Source: Acidimicrobiaceae bacterium
GTDB taxonomy: Bacteria; Actinomycetota; Acidimicrobiia; Acidimicrobiales; UBA8190
Assembly (NCBI GenBank): GCA_003151475.1
Contig: PLXQ01000059.1
Coordinates: forward strand, 59,499 to 123,498
Direction of reading: 5' to 3'
Length of the DNA: 64,000 nucleotides
Shown here: piece after piece, positions 1 to 8,174 of the stretch
How positions within the stretch are numbered: position 1 is the first letter of the stretch
Layout: every line of letters starts with the position of its first letter
Notes under the pieces: generated by a model
Told to the model about the DNA's origin: nothing
Seen by the model: the letters and a program-made list of their open reading frames with translations, nothing else
Database searches by the model: none
Position numbers and translations under genes: made by a program

Positions 1-1609
1 GTCGCGTCAACCGGGTCAGTTCCTTCTCTGTCTCACGCAGAAGCCGGCCGATGGATGATCGACCGCTGCCGGTGCCTCGTGCACCGGTTGCTCCTTGCGG
101 GGCTTTCCGCGGCGTCGGGGAAGAGGAGGGGACCGACGGCACCCGGCGGAGATCGCCACCGTCGAGCCGGGCGATCCACCCCGTCACACCCCCCGGTACG
201 GCCGACCCCTTCCCGTCGGCCTCCACGGCCACAAGGCGCTCGGTGGTGCGGTCCAGAAAGGTTCGGTCGTGGCTGACCACCACCAACGCTCCCGGCCAGT
301 CGTCGAGGAAGTCTTCGAGGACTCGGAGCGTGTCGAGATCGAAATCGTTGGTGGGCTCGTCGAGGAACAGAACATTGGGTCGGGCGGCGATGACCAGGAG
401 CAACTGCAGGCGGCGTCGTTCTCCGCCCGAAAGCGTGCCGGCGCGGGCATACGGCAGGTCGCCGGAGAACGAGAACCGTTTCATCAGCTCGACATCGGCC
501 ACGGAGCCCGGGGACCGGTGCGGGCCGGCGACCAGGTCCTGCACCCGGGCCTGCAGGTCCATGGTGGACCCCTGCTGGTCGTAATACCCCGTCACCACCG
601 TCGGGCCGACTTCCACCGTTCCCCTGGTGGGTCGACGCCTGCCGGCCAGGAGATCGACCAGGGTTGACTTTCCGGTCCCATTGGCACCCACGATCCCGAG
701 ACGCTCGCGGCGGCCGAGCACGAGATCGACATCCGACAAGACCATGGGTCCCTCGTCATAACGGAAGCTGACCCCGACGCACTCGATCACTTTGTCGCCC
801 AGTCGCGGTGTCGTTCGTTCGGGTCCGATCGCCATGATGTGTGCGGTCGGTGCCGGGAGGTCCTCGATGATGCGTACGGCGGCGTCGATCCGCGCTTGCG
901 GCTTGCGTGAACGAGCCTGGGCCCCCCGTCGGAGCCACGCCAGCTCGCGGCGCGCCAGATTACGTCGGGTTGATTCGGCCGACATCGCCTGCTCCTCGCG
1001 ATCGGCCTTGGCCTCGAGGTACGAGGCATAGCCCCCCTCGTGGATGTAGCCGTGACCCCGATCGAGTTCGAGTATCCGGGTGGTGAGCCGGTCGAGCAGG
1101 TGACGGTCATGGGTCACCAGAACGAGTCCGCCCCGGAACGAAAGCAGGCGGTGTTCGAGCCAGTTCACGGCCCCCAGATCGAGGTGGTTGGTGGGCTCGT
1201 CGAGAACCAGGAGCTCCGCCGGGTGCGTCAGAACCCGGGCCAGGGCCACTCTCTTGGCCTCACCCCCCGAGAGAGTGGTGACCTGATCATCGATGCTGGA
1301 GCCCATACCCAACCGCTCGAGGGCCGCTTCGGCTTCCCAACCCTCGCCCACCGCGGCGCGCACCGTGCCCGGGGGCAATTCGGGCACCTGCTCGAGGAAT
1401 CCCACCCGCGAGGAACGACCACGCCGGACGTCGCCTTCGTCGGGCCTCTCGACGCCCGACAGGACTCTCAGAAGGGTTGATTTGCCCGTGCCGTTGATGC
1501 CCACGACCCCGATCCGGTCACCGTCGGAGATCGTGAGGGAGAGACCGGCGAACAGAACTTTGTCGACGCGGCGTACGGCCACCTGTTGGAGATCGACGAG
1601 CACGGCCAC
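1..1609 (-). CDS. ABC-F family ATPase (Uup/EttA-like), C-terminus cut by window edge
   Basis: Two ABC ATPase domains on one chain with no membrane segments, as in ABC-F proteins that act on the ribosome. Domain 1 has Walker A GINGTGKST, signature LSGGEAKRVALAR and Walker B LLVLDEPTNHLD. Domain 2 has Walker A GANGTGKST, signature LSGGERRRLQL and Walker B VLFLDEPTNDFD. A charged linker rich in Arg and Glu lies between them. The start is the GTG at 1609, because an in-frame TGA lies just upstream and there is no ATG nearby. About 536 codons are visible and the C-terminal tail is missing off the left edge. The domain assignment is seen directly. Whether it is a housekeeping Uup/EttA type or an antibiotic-protection type cannot be decided here. 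Confidence 0.9.
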   Translation of the reverse strand, partial: MAVLVDLQQVAVRRVDKVLFAGLSLTISDGDRIGVVGINGTGKSTLLRVLSGVERPDEGDVRRGRSSRVGFLEQVPELPPGTVRAAVGEGWEAEAALERLGMGSSIDDQVTTLSGGEAKRVALARVLTHPAELLVLDEPTNHLDLGAVNWLEHRLLSFRGGLVLVTHDRHLLDRLTTRILELDRGHGYIHEGGYASYLEAKADREEQAMSAESTRRNLARRELAWLRRGAQARSRKPQARIDAAVRIIEDLPAPTAHIMAIGPERTTPRLGDKVIECVGVSFRYDEGPMVLSDVDLVLGRRERLGIVGANGTGKSTLVDLLAGRRRPTRGTVEVGPTVVTGYYDQQGSTMDLQARVQDLVAGPHRSPGSVADVELMKRFSFSGDLPYARAGTLSGGERRRLQLLLVIAARPNVLFLDEPTNDFDLDTLRVLEDFLDDWPGALVVVSHDRTFLDRTTERLVAVEADGKGSAVPGGVTGWIARLDGGDLRRVPSVPSSSPTPRKAPQGATGARGTGSGRSSIGRLLRETEKELTRLTR

Positions 1610-1790
1610 GAGATGCCCAGGGTATCGGCCCGTTGCCTGAGCGCGATCCGATCAAATGCCGGCTGGGCCGGACCTCCGCGGCTCGGCGTCGGGGCCAGGG
1701 ACGGACACTCCCTGGGCAAAACCAGGCCCACCTGTTCTGTTCCGCAGGCCCCGATGTCGGGCATATTCTCCGACCTCGTGATCGTGCGGA

Positions 1791-3140
1791 TCAAATCACG
1801 TAGAGCTGACCGTCTGATCCTTTGGCCACTCCGAGGCGATGCAGTCCGGTGGCGGCCGGACCTAGTTCGACAGCACCTGTCGTCGAGTTGAACTGCGATC
1901 CGTGGCACGGGCAGACGAGCACTTTGCCGGCGGTGTCGTACTCGACGATGCATCCGGCATGTGGACAGACAACGTCAAAGGCCAGGAACGTGCCCTTTTG
2001 CGGTTGAATGACGAGCGAGGGATCGCCGGTTTTCGGATCGTTGAAGGATCCGGCCCCTCCCACGGGGACCTGCGATGCCGCCCCGATTGCCGTCCCGGCC
2101 GGACGGGGTCGAGGCGTGGTCGTGGTGGGTGCCGGTGCGCTGGAGCCGGGCGGCGACGTCTTCGAAGGTGATGTGGTCGTCGGTGCCTGGGTGGCCGGTG
2201 AGGTCGTAGTCGTCGGCGGCGCCGTGGTCGGTGTCACCCCGAGAGCCGACGGCCCCGCCTTGGCCGAAGCGCCTCCGGCCAGGCGGCCGATGCCGGCCGC
2301 CAGTCCCCCGCCGAGCAGCGCCATCAGGGCCGCCCCGGCGGCGAGGGAGCCCTGGGCGGCGAATGTGCGCCGATCCATCTCGGTCTCCACGGGGTCCCGG
2401 GGCGCCTCGGACCGACCGATCAAGTAGGGACACGGTGTCGGCTCACACGGTGCACCGCGGCGGGCGAGACAGGCGCCGTTCTCGTACGAACCGCAGACGT
2501 CGCGCACCATCGAAAACGGAATCGGCACGACGAGAGCGGGGCCCTGACCGGCGCGCCTTCGCACCGCGTTCGCCACCAGTGCGTCCACCGAAAGAGCACC
2601 CCCCGATCCGGCCAGAATCAGCGGGGTCCAGGCGAAGGCGAAGACGATGTCGGAACCCGTGTAGAACGGGCTCGAATGAAAGCTGATGGTGAGAAAGAGC
2701 ATGAGCGACAGGGCGAAGCCTCCCACCGCCGCCACCCTCGTCCACAGCCCGAGAAGGGCTCCCAGACCGACGGCGATTTCCACTAACGCTATGAGGAGCC
2801 CCAACGGGACGGCCACGTGCACGAGGGGGGCGACAAGCGCATGAACAGGACTTCGGCGCGCCGCTCCGGCGAGTTGCTGCTGAATCGATATGGGGTTCGA
2901 GGAATCGAAGAAACCGGGATTGGCGAGCTTCTGGAGACCGGCAAAGCAGAAGGTGAAGCCCAGGAACAACCGCAAGGGGATCAGGACCCAGCCGGCGGAG
3001 TACAGAAAACGTGGCGGTGGGCCGAGTAGTGCCCAGTTCGACTTCAGCGTCGAACGGTTGACTCCGGCCGACGGCGGCCTACCCGCGGCGGCTCGCGGCC
3101 CATGGACAGGAGGTCGACGACGACTTGCACCACGTCCGGA
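1791..3140 (-). CDS. DoxX-like membrane domain fused to Tat-type segment and Rieske [2Fe-2S] domain
   Basis: The N-terminal part is a DoxX/DoxD-like four-helix membrane domain (SAGWVLIPLRLFLGFTF onward). A second signal-like segment follows, beginning MDRRTFAAQGS with a twin Arg and a hydrophobic stretch, then a Thr/Pro/Ser-rich linker of about 60 residues. The C-terminal Rieske domain has both cluster motifs, CPHAGC and CPCHGS, with the extra disulfide cysteines of high-potential Rieske proteins. A periplasmic-face electron-transfer role is inferred. The start is uncertain: the frame is open to 3263, but the ATG at 3140 has the best ribosome-binding site (GGGAAGGC). The internal Met before DRRTF could mark a formerly separate Tat-exported Rieske gene. 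It is divergent from the response regulator at 3298. Confidence 0.8.
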   Translation of the reverse strand, partial: SGRGASRRRPPVHGPRAAAGRPPSAGVNRSTLKSNWALLGPPPRFLYSAGWVLIPLRLFLGFTFCFAGLQKLANPGFFDSSNPISIQQQLAGAARRSPVHALVAPLVHVAVPLGLLIALVEIAVGLGALLGLWTRVAAVGGFALSLMLFLTISFHSSPFYTGSDIVFAFAWTPLILAGSGGALSVDALVANAVRRRAGQGPALVVPIPFSMVRDVCGSYENGACLARRGAPCEPTPCPYLIGRSEAPRDPVETEMDRRTFAAQGSLAAGAALMALLGGGLAAGIGRLAGGASAKAGPSALGVTPTTAPPTTTTSPATQAPTTTSPSKTSPPGSSAPAPTTTTPRPRPAGTAIGAASQVPVGGAGSFNDPKTGDPSLVIQPQKGTFLAFDVVCPHAGCIVEYDTAGKVLVCPCHGSQFNSTTGAVELGPAATGLHRLGVAKGSDGQLYVI

Positions 3141-3297
3141 CATTGCCTTCCCTGCCTCCGATGTCGGCATCCCGCTGCGACGATATTCCCCCTCAGGATG
3201 AGCGCTGGACCATGACAGCAACGTGAAGTCCGGGCATTTTTTTCGTCCCCGGGTGCCATTCATCTTCTCGCAAGGTCCGGCGAGTAGACCTTTAGGT

Positions 3298-3966
3298 GTG
3301 AGAGTTCTCGTAGCCGAGGATGATGAAGCCCTGCGCTCGGTACTCGAGCGAGGTCTGCGAGAAAACGGCTATGTGGTCGACGCCGTGCCCGACGGGGACC
3401 GGGCCCTGTCGTTTCTCCATACGTATGAATATGACGTGGCAGTGCTGGACTGGCGTATGCCCAAGGTGTCGGGACTCGAGGTCATCCGGGAACTCCGCCG
3501 TCTCGGCTCAGCCGTCCCGATTCTGATGCTCACCGCCCGTGACACGGCGAACGATCGCGTGACCGGACTGGACGAAGGCGCCGATGACTACCTGGTGAAG
3601 CCCTTCGACTTCAGCGAACTGTTGGCTCGGCTGAGGGCACTGCAGCGCAGGGTGCCGACCGTCCACGGGCCACAGTTGACCGTCGGCAACCTGATCTTCG
3701 ATCCGGCGACTCGTCAGGTCCACATCGGTTCGAAGAGCCCCGCTCTCACCAGCACGGAGATGTCCATCTTGGAGATCCTCATGCGAAGGTACCCGAGCGT
3801 CGTCGAGCGCCGTTCGATAGCGCTGCATGCCTGGGCCGAAGAAGCCGACGCCCTCGGTTCGAACACGATCGACGTCCACCTGGCAAGGCTTAGGGCGAAA
3901 CTTGTCGGTGGTCAGGTTCGCATCGAGACGATCCGTGGGATCGGATACAGGATCATTGGCACATGA
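3298..3966 (+). CDS. OmpR/PhoB-family response regulator
   Basis: The receiver domain has the acidic pair EDD near the start, the phospho-acceptor Asp51 in VAVLDWRMP, Thr79 in LMLTAR and Lys101 in DYLVKPF. A C-terminal winged-helix DNA-binding domain ends in the typical RGIGYRI. The start is the GTG at 3298, which gives the canonical (M)RVLVAEDDE N-terminus; the longer frame from 3223 would add 25 atypical residues. The stop overlaps the ATG of the next gene by 4 bases, so regulator and kinase are co-translated. The target genes are unknown; the divergent Rieske gene is an obvious candidate. Confidence 0.93.
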   Translation: MRVLVAEDDEALRSVLERGLRENGYVVDAVPDGDRALSFLHTYEYDVAVLDWRMPKVSGLEVIRELRRLGSAVPILMLTARDTANDRVTGLDEGADDYLVKPFDFSELLARLRALQRRVPTVHGPQLTVGNLIFDPATRQVHIGSKSPALTSTEMSILEILMRRYPSVVERRSIALHAWAEEADALGSNTIDVHLARLRAKLVGGQVRIETIRGIGYRIIGT

Positions 3967-5249
3967 ACGATCGGCACGTATCCAAACGCCCGTTTTTCAT
4001 ACACGCAGCACGCGTGGCGGCGGTGGCCACGTTCCTCATCGGCATCGTCTTCGTCACCGTCGTGGTGGGATTCGACGTCGTCGACAACCACCATCTGGTG
4101 GCACAGGTCGATCTCAACCTCACGGAGCGACTGGCCGATGCGAGCCGCCAGGGCAAGTTGCTGTCGACGACCACTGAGGTGGACAACGATCATGACGTCG
4201 ATTCCGCCCCGGTCATTCTGTGGCGAGTCTCCGGAAATGACAAAGTGACTAAATTGACCGACGGTTCGCCCGCATTGCCCAGCACAGCGTGGATCCACTC
4301 GAGTCGATCAGTGACTATCGACATCAAGGGTCAATCCTTCCGTTTGGACGCGACGCCCGTCCGTCACGGGTGGCTTGTGGCCGGCCAGAGTCTTGGCGAG
4401 CAGCAACATGTCGAACGAGTCTTGCTCGCGGGCGAGCTCATCGCCGGACCTATTTTCCTGGTCGCGACCTTCCTGGGCACCCTGGTCATAGGCGTGAAGG
4501 CGTCGGGTCCGATCGAAGAGGCTCGGCGCCGCCAGCTGGAATTCACCGCCGACGCTTCCCACGAACTACGAACGCCGCTCAGCGTCATCGAGGCGGAGGT
4601 GGGTCTCGCTCTCAGCACACCCAGAGAAGCCCCCCGGTATCGCGACACTTTGGAGAGGGTGGGCCGCGAAGGTGAGCGTCTCCGACGTCTCGTCGAGGAC
4701 CTGCTGTGGCTGGCACGCTTCGACTCCGAACCCCCGCCTCCCAGTCACGAGCCCGTCGATCTGGTCTCCATTGCCGAAAGTTGTGCCGATCGGTTCTCCA
4801 GTTTTGCCGAAGGAAAAGGCGTGAACCTGTCAGTCGTCGAAGGAGGTGACGTCCCGGCGTGGATCAGTGCGCCTCCGGAGTGGGTCGACCGCCTTATCGG
4901 GGTACTGGTGGACAACGCGTGTCGTTATGCCGGGCCGGGCGGCATGGTCCGCATTGTCGTGAAGGGTCAAGGCGGCAAGGTGAGCCTGGCCGTTGAGGAC
5001 AGCGGCCCCGGGATCGCGCCTGAGGAGCGGGCCCGGTTGTTCGATCGTTTCCATCGAGCCACTGACCAGGGCGGCGGCGCCGGTCTCGGGCTGGCCATCG
5101 CCGATTCGGTGGTCCGCTCAACGGCCGGACGCTGGCGCGTCAGCGACGCCTCACTTGGAGGGGCCCGCCTGGAGGTGGCGTGGCACCGCGCCGGCCCACG
5201 GGAATCGGCACTTCGTAAAGACTTTGACCACGAACGGCTCGCTCGGTAA
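3963..5249 (+). CDS. Membrane sensor histidine kinase partnered with the OmpR-type regulator
   Basis: A 428-residue kinase. One transmembrane helix spans about residues 15-37, an extracytoplasmic sensing region about 40-155, and a second helix about 157-177. A HisKA domain follows with the H-box FTADASHELRTPLS (His200). The HATPase domain has the N-box (DNACRYA), G1 (DSGPGIAPEE) and G2 (GGGAGLGLAI) motifs. The ATG overlaps the stop of the response regulator (ATGA), which makes them a cognate pair. The sensed signal cannot be read from the sequence; the sensing loop resembles no domain I can name. Confidence 0.92.
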   Translation: MNDRHVSKRPFFIHAARVAAVATFLIGIVFVTVVVGFDVVDNHHLVAQVDLNLTERLADASRQGKLLSTTTEVDNDHDVDSAPVILWRVSGNDKVTKLTDGSPALPSTAWIHSSRSVTIDIKGQSFRLDATPVRHGWLVAGQSLGEQQHVERVLLAGELIAGPIFLVATFLGTLVIGVKASGPIEEARRRQLEFTADASHELRTPLSVIEAEVGLALSTPREAPRYRDTLERVGREGERLRRLVEDLLWLARFDSEPPPPSHEPVDLVSIAESCADRFSSFAEGKGVNLSVVEGGDVPAWISAPPEWVDRLIGVLVDNACRYAGPGGMVRIVVKGQGGKVSLAVEDSGPGIAPEERARLFDRFHRATDQGGGAGLGLAIADSVVRSTAGRWRVSDASLGGARLEVAWHRAGPRESALRKDFDHERLAR

Positions 5250-5283
5250 ACATCCGTGGCAACGCGTGTGCAGCACCGCCCGC

Positions 5284-5955
5284 TCAACGGCCCCCATGGG
5301 ACACAGACGATGTGAGCCAAGGCGCCACCTGTCCGAGCAGTAGCACCCCCAGAAGCACGCCGATGGCGATACTCGAGATCAGCGACCATTGACGAAGACC
5401 TGCCCCGGCCACATCCCGTCGCGTCCGGCCGATCCAATCCCGGGTGGCAAGTCGGGTGGTATCCACCAGATGAGCCAGTACATGAATCGCCATGGCTCCG
5501 AACCACAGCACGAAACTTGCCTTATGGAACAGGAGGAATGGGGGACGACTCGGCGGCGGGACCAGAAGCAAGATGATGCCGCTGGCAAAGAGAATCACGG
5601 TCAGAACCACGAGCAATGGCCCAAGCATCCGCAGCACGAGGGGAGGCGGACCCTTGCGCCGATAAGGCCGAGAGCCGAGGTAGTAGCGGACAAAACGATA
5701 GGAGGCGCTCCCCACCTTCAGCGCCACCAGGGGGACGAGAACCATGCCCAAGAAGACGTGCACAGAGAGGAGAGCTCTGACGCGCAGGATGGTGAACCCC
5801 TCAGCGGCGAGGAGAACGAGGAGAACGGCGGCTGTCGAACCGGTGAGCCGGGCGTTCGCCTCCGGGCTGGCACCACGTGATGGCGAAGTGGCGACATGTT
5901 CAGCCTCTCCTGGGTTCGCAGACCGACCGTCACCGGAAGTCGCCATCGTTGTCAC
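5284..5955 (-). CDS. Four-helix membrane protein, cytochrome b561/ferric-reductase-like
   Basis: About 220 residues, with a hydrophilic N-terminus of about 35 residues followed by four main hydrophobic helices and a C-terminal fifth. Histidines sit in or next to helices (LLSVHVFLGM, LLFHKASFVLWF, MAIHVLAHLVD), the pattern expected for b-type heme ligation in b561/DUF4405-like proteins. The role as a heme-bearing electron carrier is inferred; heme binding has not been shown for this family member. The start is either the GTG at 5955 or the ATG at 5946. It is convergent with the histidine kinase gene, with a 34-base gap. It could serve the nearby Rieske protein, but no direct link is visible. 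Confidence 0.65.
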   Translation of the reverse strand: MTTMATSGDGRSANPGEAEHVATSPSRGASPEANARLTGSTAAVLLVLLAAEGFTILRVRALLSVHVFLGMVLVPLVALKVGSASYRFVRYYLGSRPYRRKGPPPLVLRMLGPLLVVLTVILFASGIILLLVPPPSRPPFLLFHKASFVLWFGAMAIHVLAHLVDTTRLATRDWIGRTRRDVAGAGLRQWSLISSIAIGVLLGVLLLGQVAPWLTSSVSHGGR

Positions 5956-6159
5956 GGTACGATTTTCACCTTACGTCGGTATGAAGGCCCGAAATCACAC
6001 GAGAAAGGCGGAATCGTCGTCACCACTCGCTCGCTTTGATTCGGTCATGATCGAGCGTCTCCCGCCGGACTTCCACAGCGTTCCAGGGAAAGTCGTCATG
6101 TTCCGCTCATGAACTGATGCTCACCGTAGGGGGGCGGTGAATTTCCATAACGATTCTCC

Positions 6160-6792
6160 CTACCGCCTCTCTGGATCCGACATTCGGTCGCCGGGGTGAA
6201 GAGCGGCCCAGCCCTCCCTGACCCCGTAGATCAAGATGACATACCCGGCGAGGGGATCCGCCCACCACCACCCGGCGAAGGTGTTGAGCAAGAGACCGAC
6301 AAGGACAGCCATGGCCAAGAGTGCGTCGACGAAGGTCACGCGACCCTCGGTTCGCAGCACCAGGTTGTCGAGCTGTCGTCCCGTCCTCTCTTTTCCGGCA
6401 GCCAGACAGACCATCACCAAAGCAGTCAGGGCGGTCCATGCCATCCCTGTCGGGCTGTGGTGCGGTCGGGACCTGAAGCAAAGCACCAACGTTCCCTGAA
6501 CGGCGATGTAACAGGAAAGTACCAGGAAGGCAACGCCGATCATTCGCAGGGCGAGATGTTGGCGCCCCTCGTCCGTTGCGCGCAGTTCCCAGATCACGAC
6601 GGTACTGGCGCCGATCTCGATAAGGGAGTCCAATCCAAATCCACCGAGAGCCACTGAGCGAGCGGCGATGGCGGCGATAGCCAAGACCACGACACCGACG
6701 ATGTTCCATCCGAGGGTGGCGGCTTCCAGGATGATGCCTCGCCGCACCAATGTGGCATTGTCTGGCTCGGGAATTGACCTCACGACCGCCAA
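6160..6792 (-). CDS. CDF-like cation transporter (membrane domain only)
   Basis: A 210-residue integral membrane protein with five to six predicted helices. Acidic motifs of the cation diffusion facilitator fold are present: GLDSLIEIGASTVVIW in helix 2 and FVDALLAMAVLVGLLLN plus WWADPLAGYVILIYGVREG near the end. It lacks the cytoplasmic C-terminal domain of full-length CDF proteins, as in a known short subfamily. The substrate, probably a divalent metal, is inferred. The track frame begins with TTG at 6792, and a GTG at 6783 is an equally good start. It is divergent from the phosphodiester glycosidase gene. Confidence 0.8.
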   Translation of the reverse strand: MAVVRSIPEPDNATLVRRGIILEAATLGWNIVGVVVLAIAAIAARSVALGGFGLDSLIEIGASTVVIWELRATDEGRQHLALRMIGVAFLVLSCYIAVQGTLVLCFRSRPHHSPTGMAWTALTALVMVCLAAGKERTGRQLDNLVLRTEGRVTFVDALLAMAVLVGLLLNTFAGWWWADPLAGYVILIYGVREGWAALHPGDRMSDPERR

Positions 6793-6947
6793 TCCTGGTC
6801 GATGCTTACCACCAGATGCCCGCGCACTGTGACGGAGTGGCTGCGTTCCACGTCCGATGGTTCGAGACCCACCGAGGGGTGCCCAGCCACGACCCCCTCA
6901 GCCACGCGTCATGTCCTCGTAAGGTGGGTGTGCCTAGTCTGTGGGAG

Positions 6948-8174
6948 ATGGCGGCGAATGGCAGGAGGCGTAGAGCGACGCACGTTCGCCAGCTGCCTTC
7001 GGCCGGCCCGACCGGCGTCATTCGGAGACACAAGATCCTTAGTGCCATCGCGCTGGTGATCGTCTTGTTGACCCCTGTGTGGTGGTCAGTCGGTTCGGCA
7101 CTCTCCAATCCCAGCATGGGCACGAGCGTCGTGTCTCGGATGGCAGAGTGGATGCGCCTGCACGGGGGCCGTTCCGTCGTCACGTGGGCCGAAAGCACCT
7201 GGTACTCGCATCATCCCCCGCCCATCGGTGGTCGTCCTGCGAAGGGGGCGATCCCGGTCAATAATCGAGCAGCCAAGCCGCGGACGACGCCGGCGGTCCG
7301 GATACCCGCTCACCTTCCCGTACCGGCTCCGATCCAACCCATCGCTAGTCCCGCCGTACCGGGCGAAGGGCAGTGGCGCCCGGCCGGAAGGCTGGTGGAC
7401 GGCATACCGGCGGTCTACGAGGCCGATCTCCGTCCCGATTCCGTCCACACCAGCGTTGTCACGGCAGTGGCATGGATGGACACCAAACTGCTCGGCGCCT
7501 CGATGTACTCCGGAAGCACCATTCCCGGCGGCGGGCCGTACCGCCTTACGGCGCCGATCCAACCCCAGGCGGCCACGACAATGGTGGCGGCGTTCAACTC
7601 TGGGTTCTTGATGCGCGATTCGAACGGCGGCTACTACACCGAAGGCAAGACCATCGTCCCGCTCCGCCCAGGCGCCGCCTCTTTCGTTATCGACAAAGAC
7701 GGCACTGTCACCATCGGAGCATGGGGACGAGACGTCTCGATGACGCCCAACGTGGTTGCCGTGCGCCAGAATGTGAACCTACTGGTGGACGGGGGTCAAC
7801 CGGTTCCCGGCCTCGACGCCAATGACACCACAAAGTGGGGATTCACCCTCGGCAACCAGGTATACGTCTGGCGATCTGGAGTCGGAGAGACAGCCAACGG
7901 TGCTCTCGTGTACGTCGCCGGTCCGAATCTGAATATCACTGATCTGGCAGAGGTCCTTGTACGTGCGGGAGCAGTCCGGGCCATGGAACTGGACATCAAC
8001 ACGGACTGGGTCGACTTCGCTACGTACGCGCCCGGGGCACCGACAGGTGCCGCCTCGCCCACGAACGGGACGGACCTCCTATCCAGCATGGCTGGAACTC
8101 CGGGTCGTTACTTCGAGCCCTGGTGGTCAAGGGACTTCTTCATGATGTCTGTTCGGCCGACGCTGAGTAACTGA
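6948..8174 (+). CDS. Phosphodiester glycosidase family protein (NAGPA/DUF2233-like), membrane anchored
   Basis: A short basic N-terminus is followed by one transmembrane segment (ILSAIALVIVLLTPVWW), so the bulk of the protein is extracytoplasmic. The C-terminal half is the phosphodiester glycosidase domain: VAAFNSGFLMRDSNGGYY, LVDGG, and an RAMELDINTDWVDFATY segment carrying conserved acidic residues. Family members remove sugar phosphodiester caps; the substrate here is unknown. The reading frame is open upstream to 6750, but that part overlaps the divergent transporter and lacks protein character. ATG 6948 is preferred, although a GTG slightly upstream is possible. The stop directly abuts the start of the next gene, which suggests one transcription unit. 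Confidence 0.8.
   Translation: MAANGRRRRATHVRQLPSAGPTGVIRRHKILSAIALVIVLLTPVWWSVGSALSNPSMGTSVVSRMAEWMRLHGGRSVVTWAESTWYSHHPPPIGGRPAKGAIPVNNRAAKPRTTPAVRIPAHLPVPAPIQPIASPAVPGEGQWRPAGRLVDGIPAVYEADLRPDSVHTSVVTAVAWMDTKLLGASMYSGSTIPGGGPYRLTAPIQPQAATTMVAAFNSGFLMRDSNGGYYTEGKTIVPLRPGAASFVIDKDGTVTIGAWGRDVSMTPNVVAVRQNVNLLVDGGQPVPGLDANDTTKWGFTLGNQVYVWRSGVGETANGALVYVAGPNLNITDLAEVLVRAGAVRAMELDINTDWVDFATYAPGAPTGAASPTNGTDLLSSMAGTPGRYFEPWWSRDFFMMSVRPTLSN

Noticed and set aside
6107..6709. 200-codon minus-strand frame overlapping the CDF gene
   Set aside because: Arg/Gly-rich shadow of the transporter in another frame.
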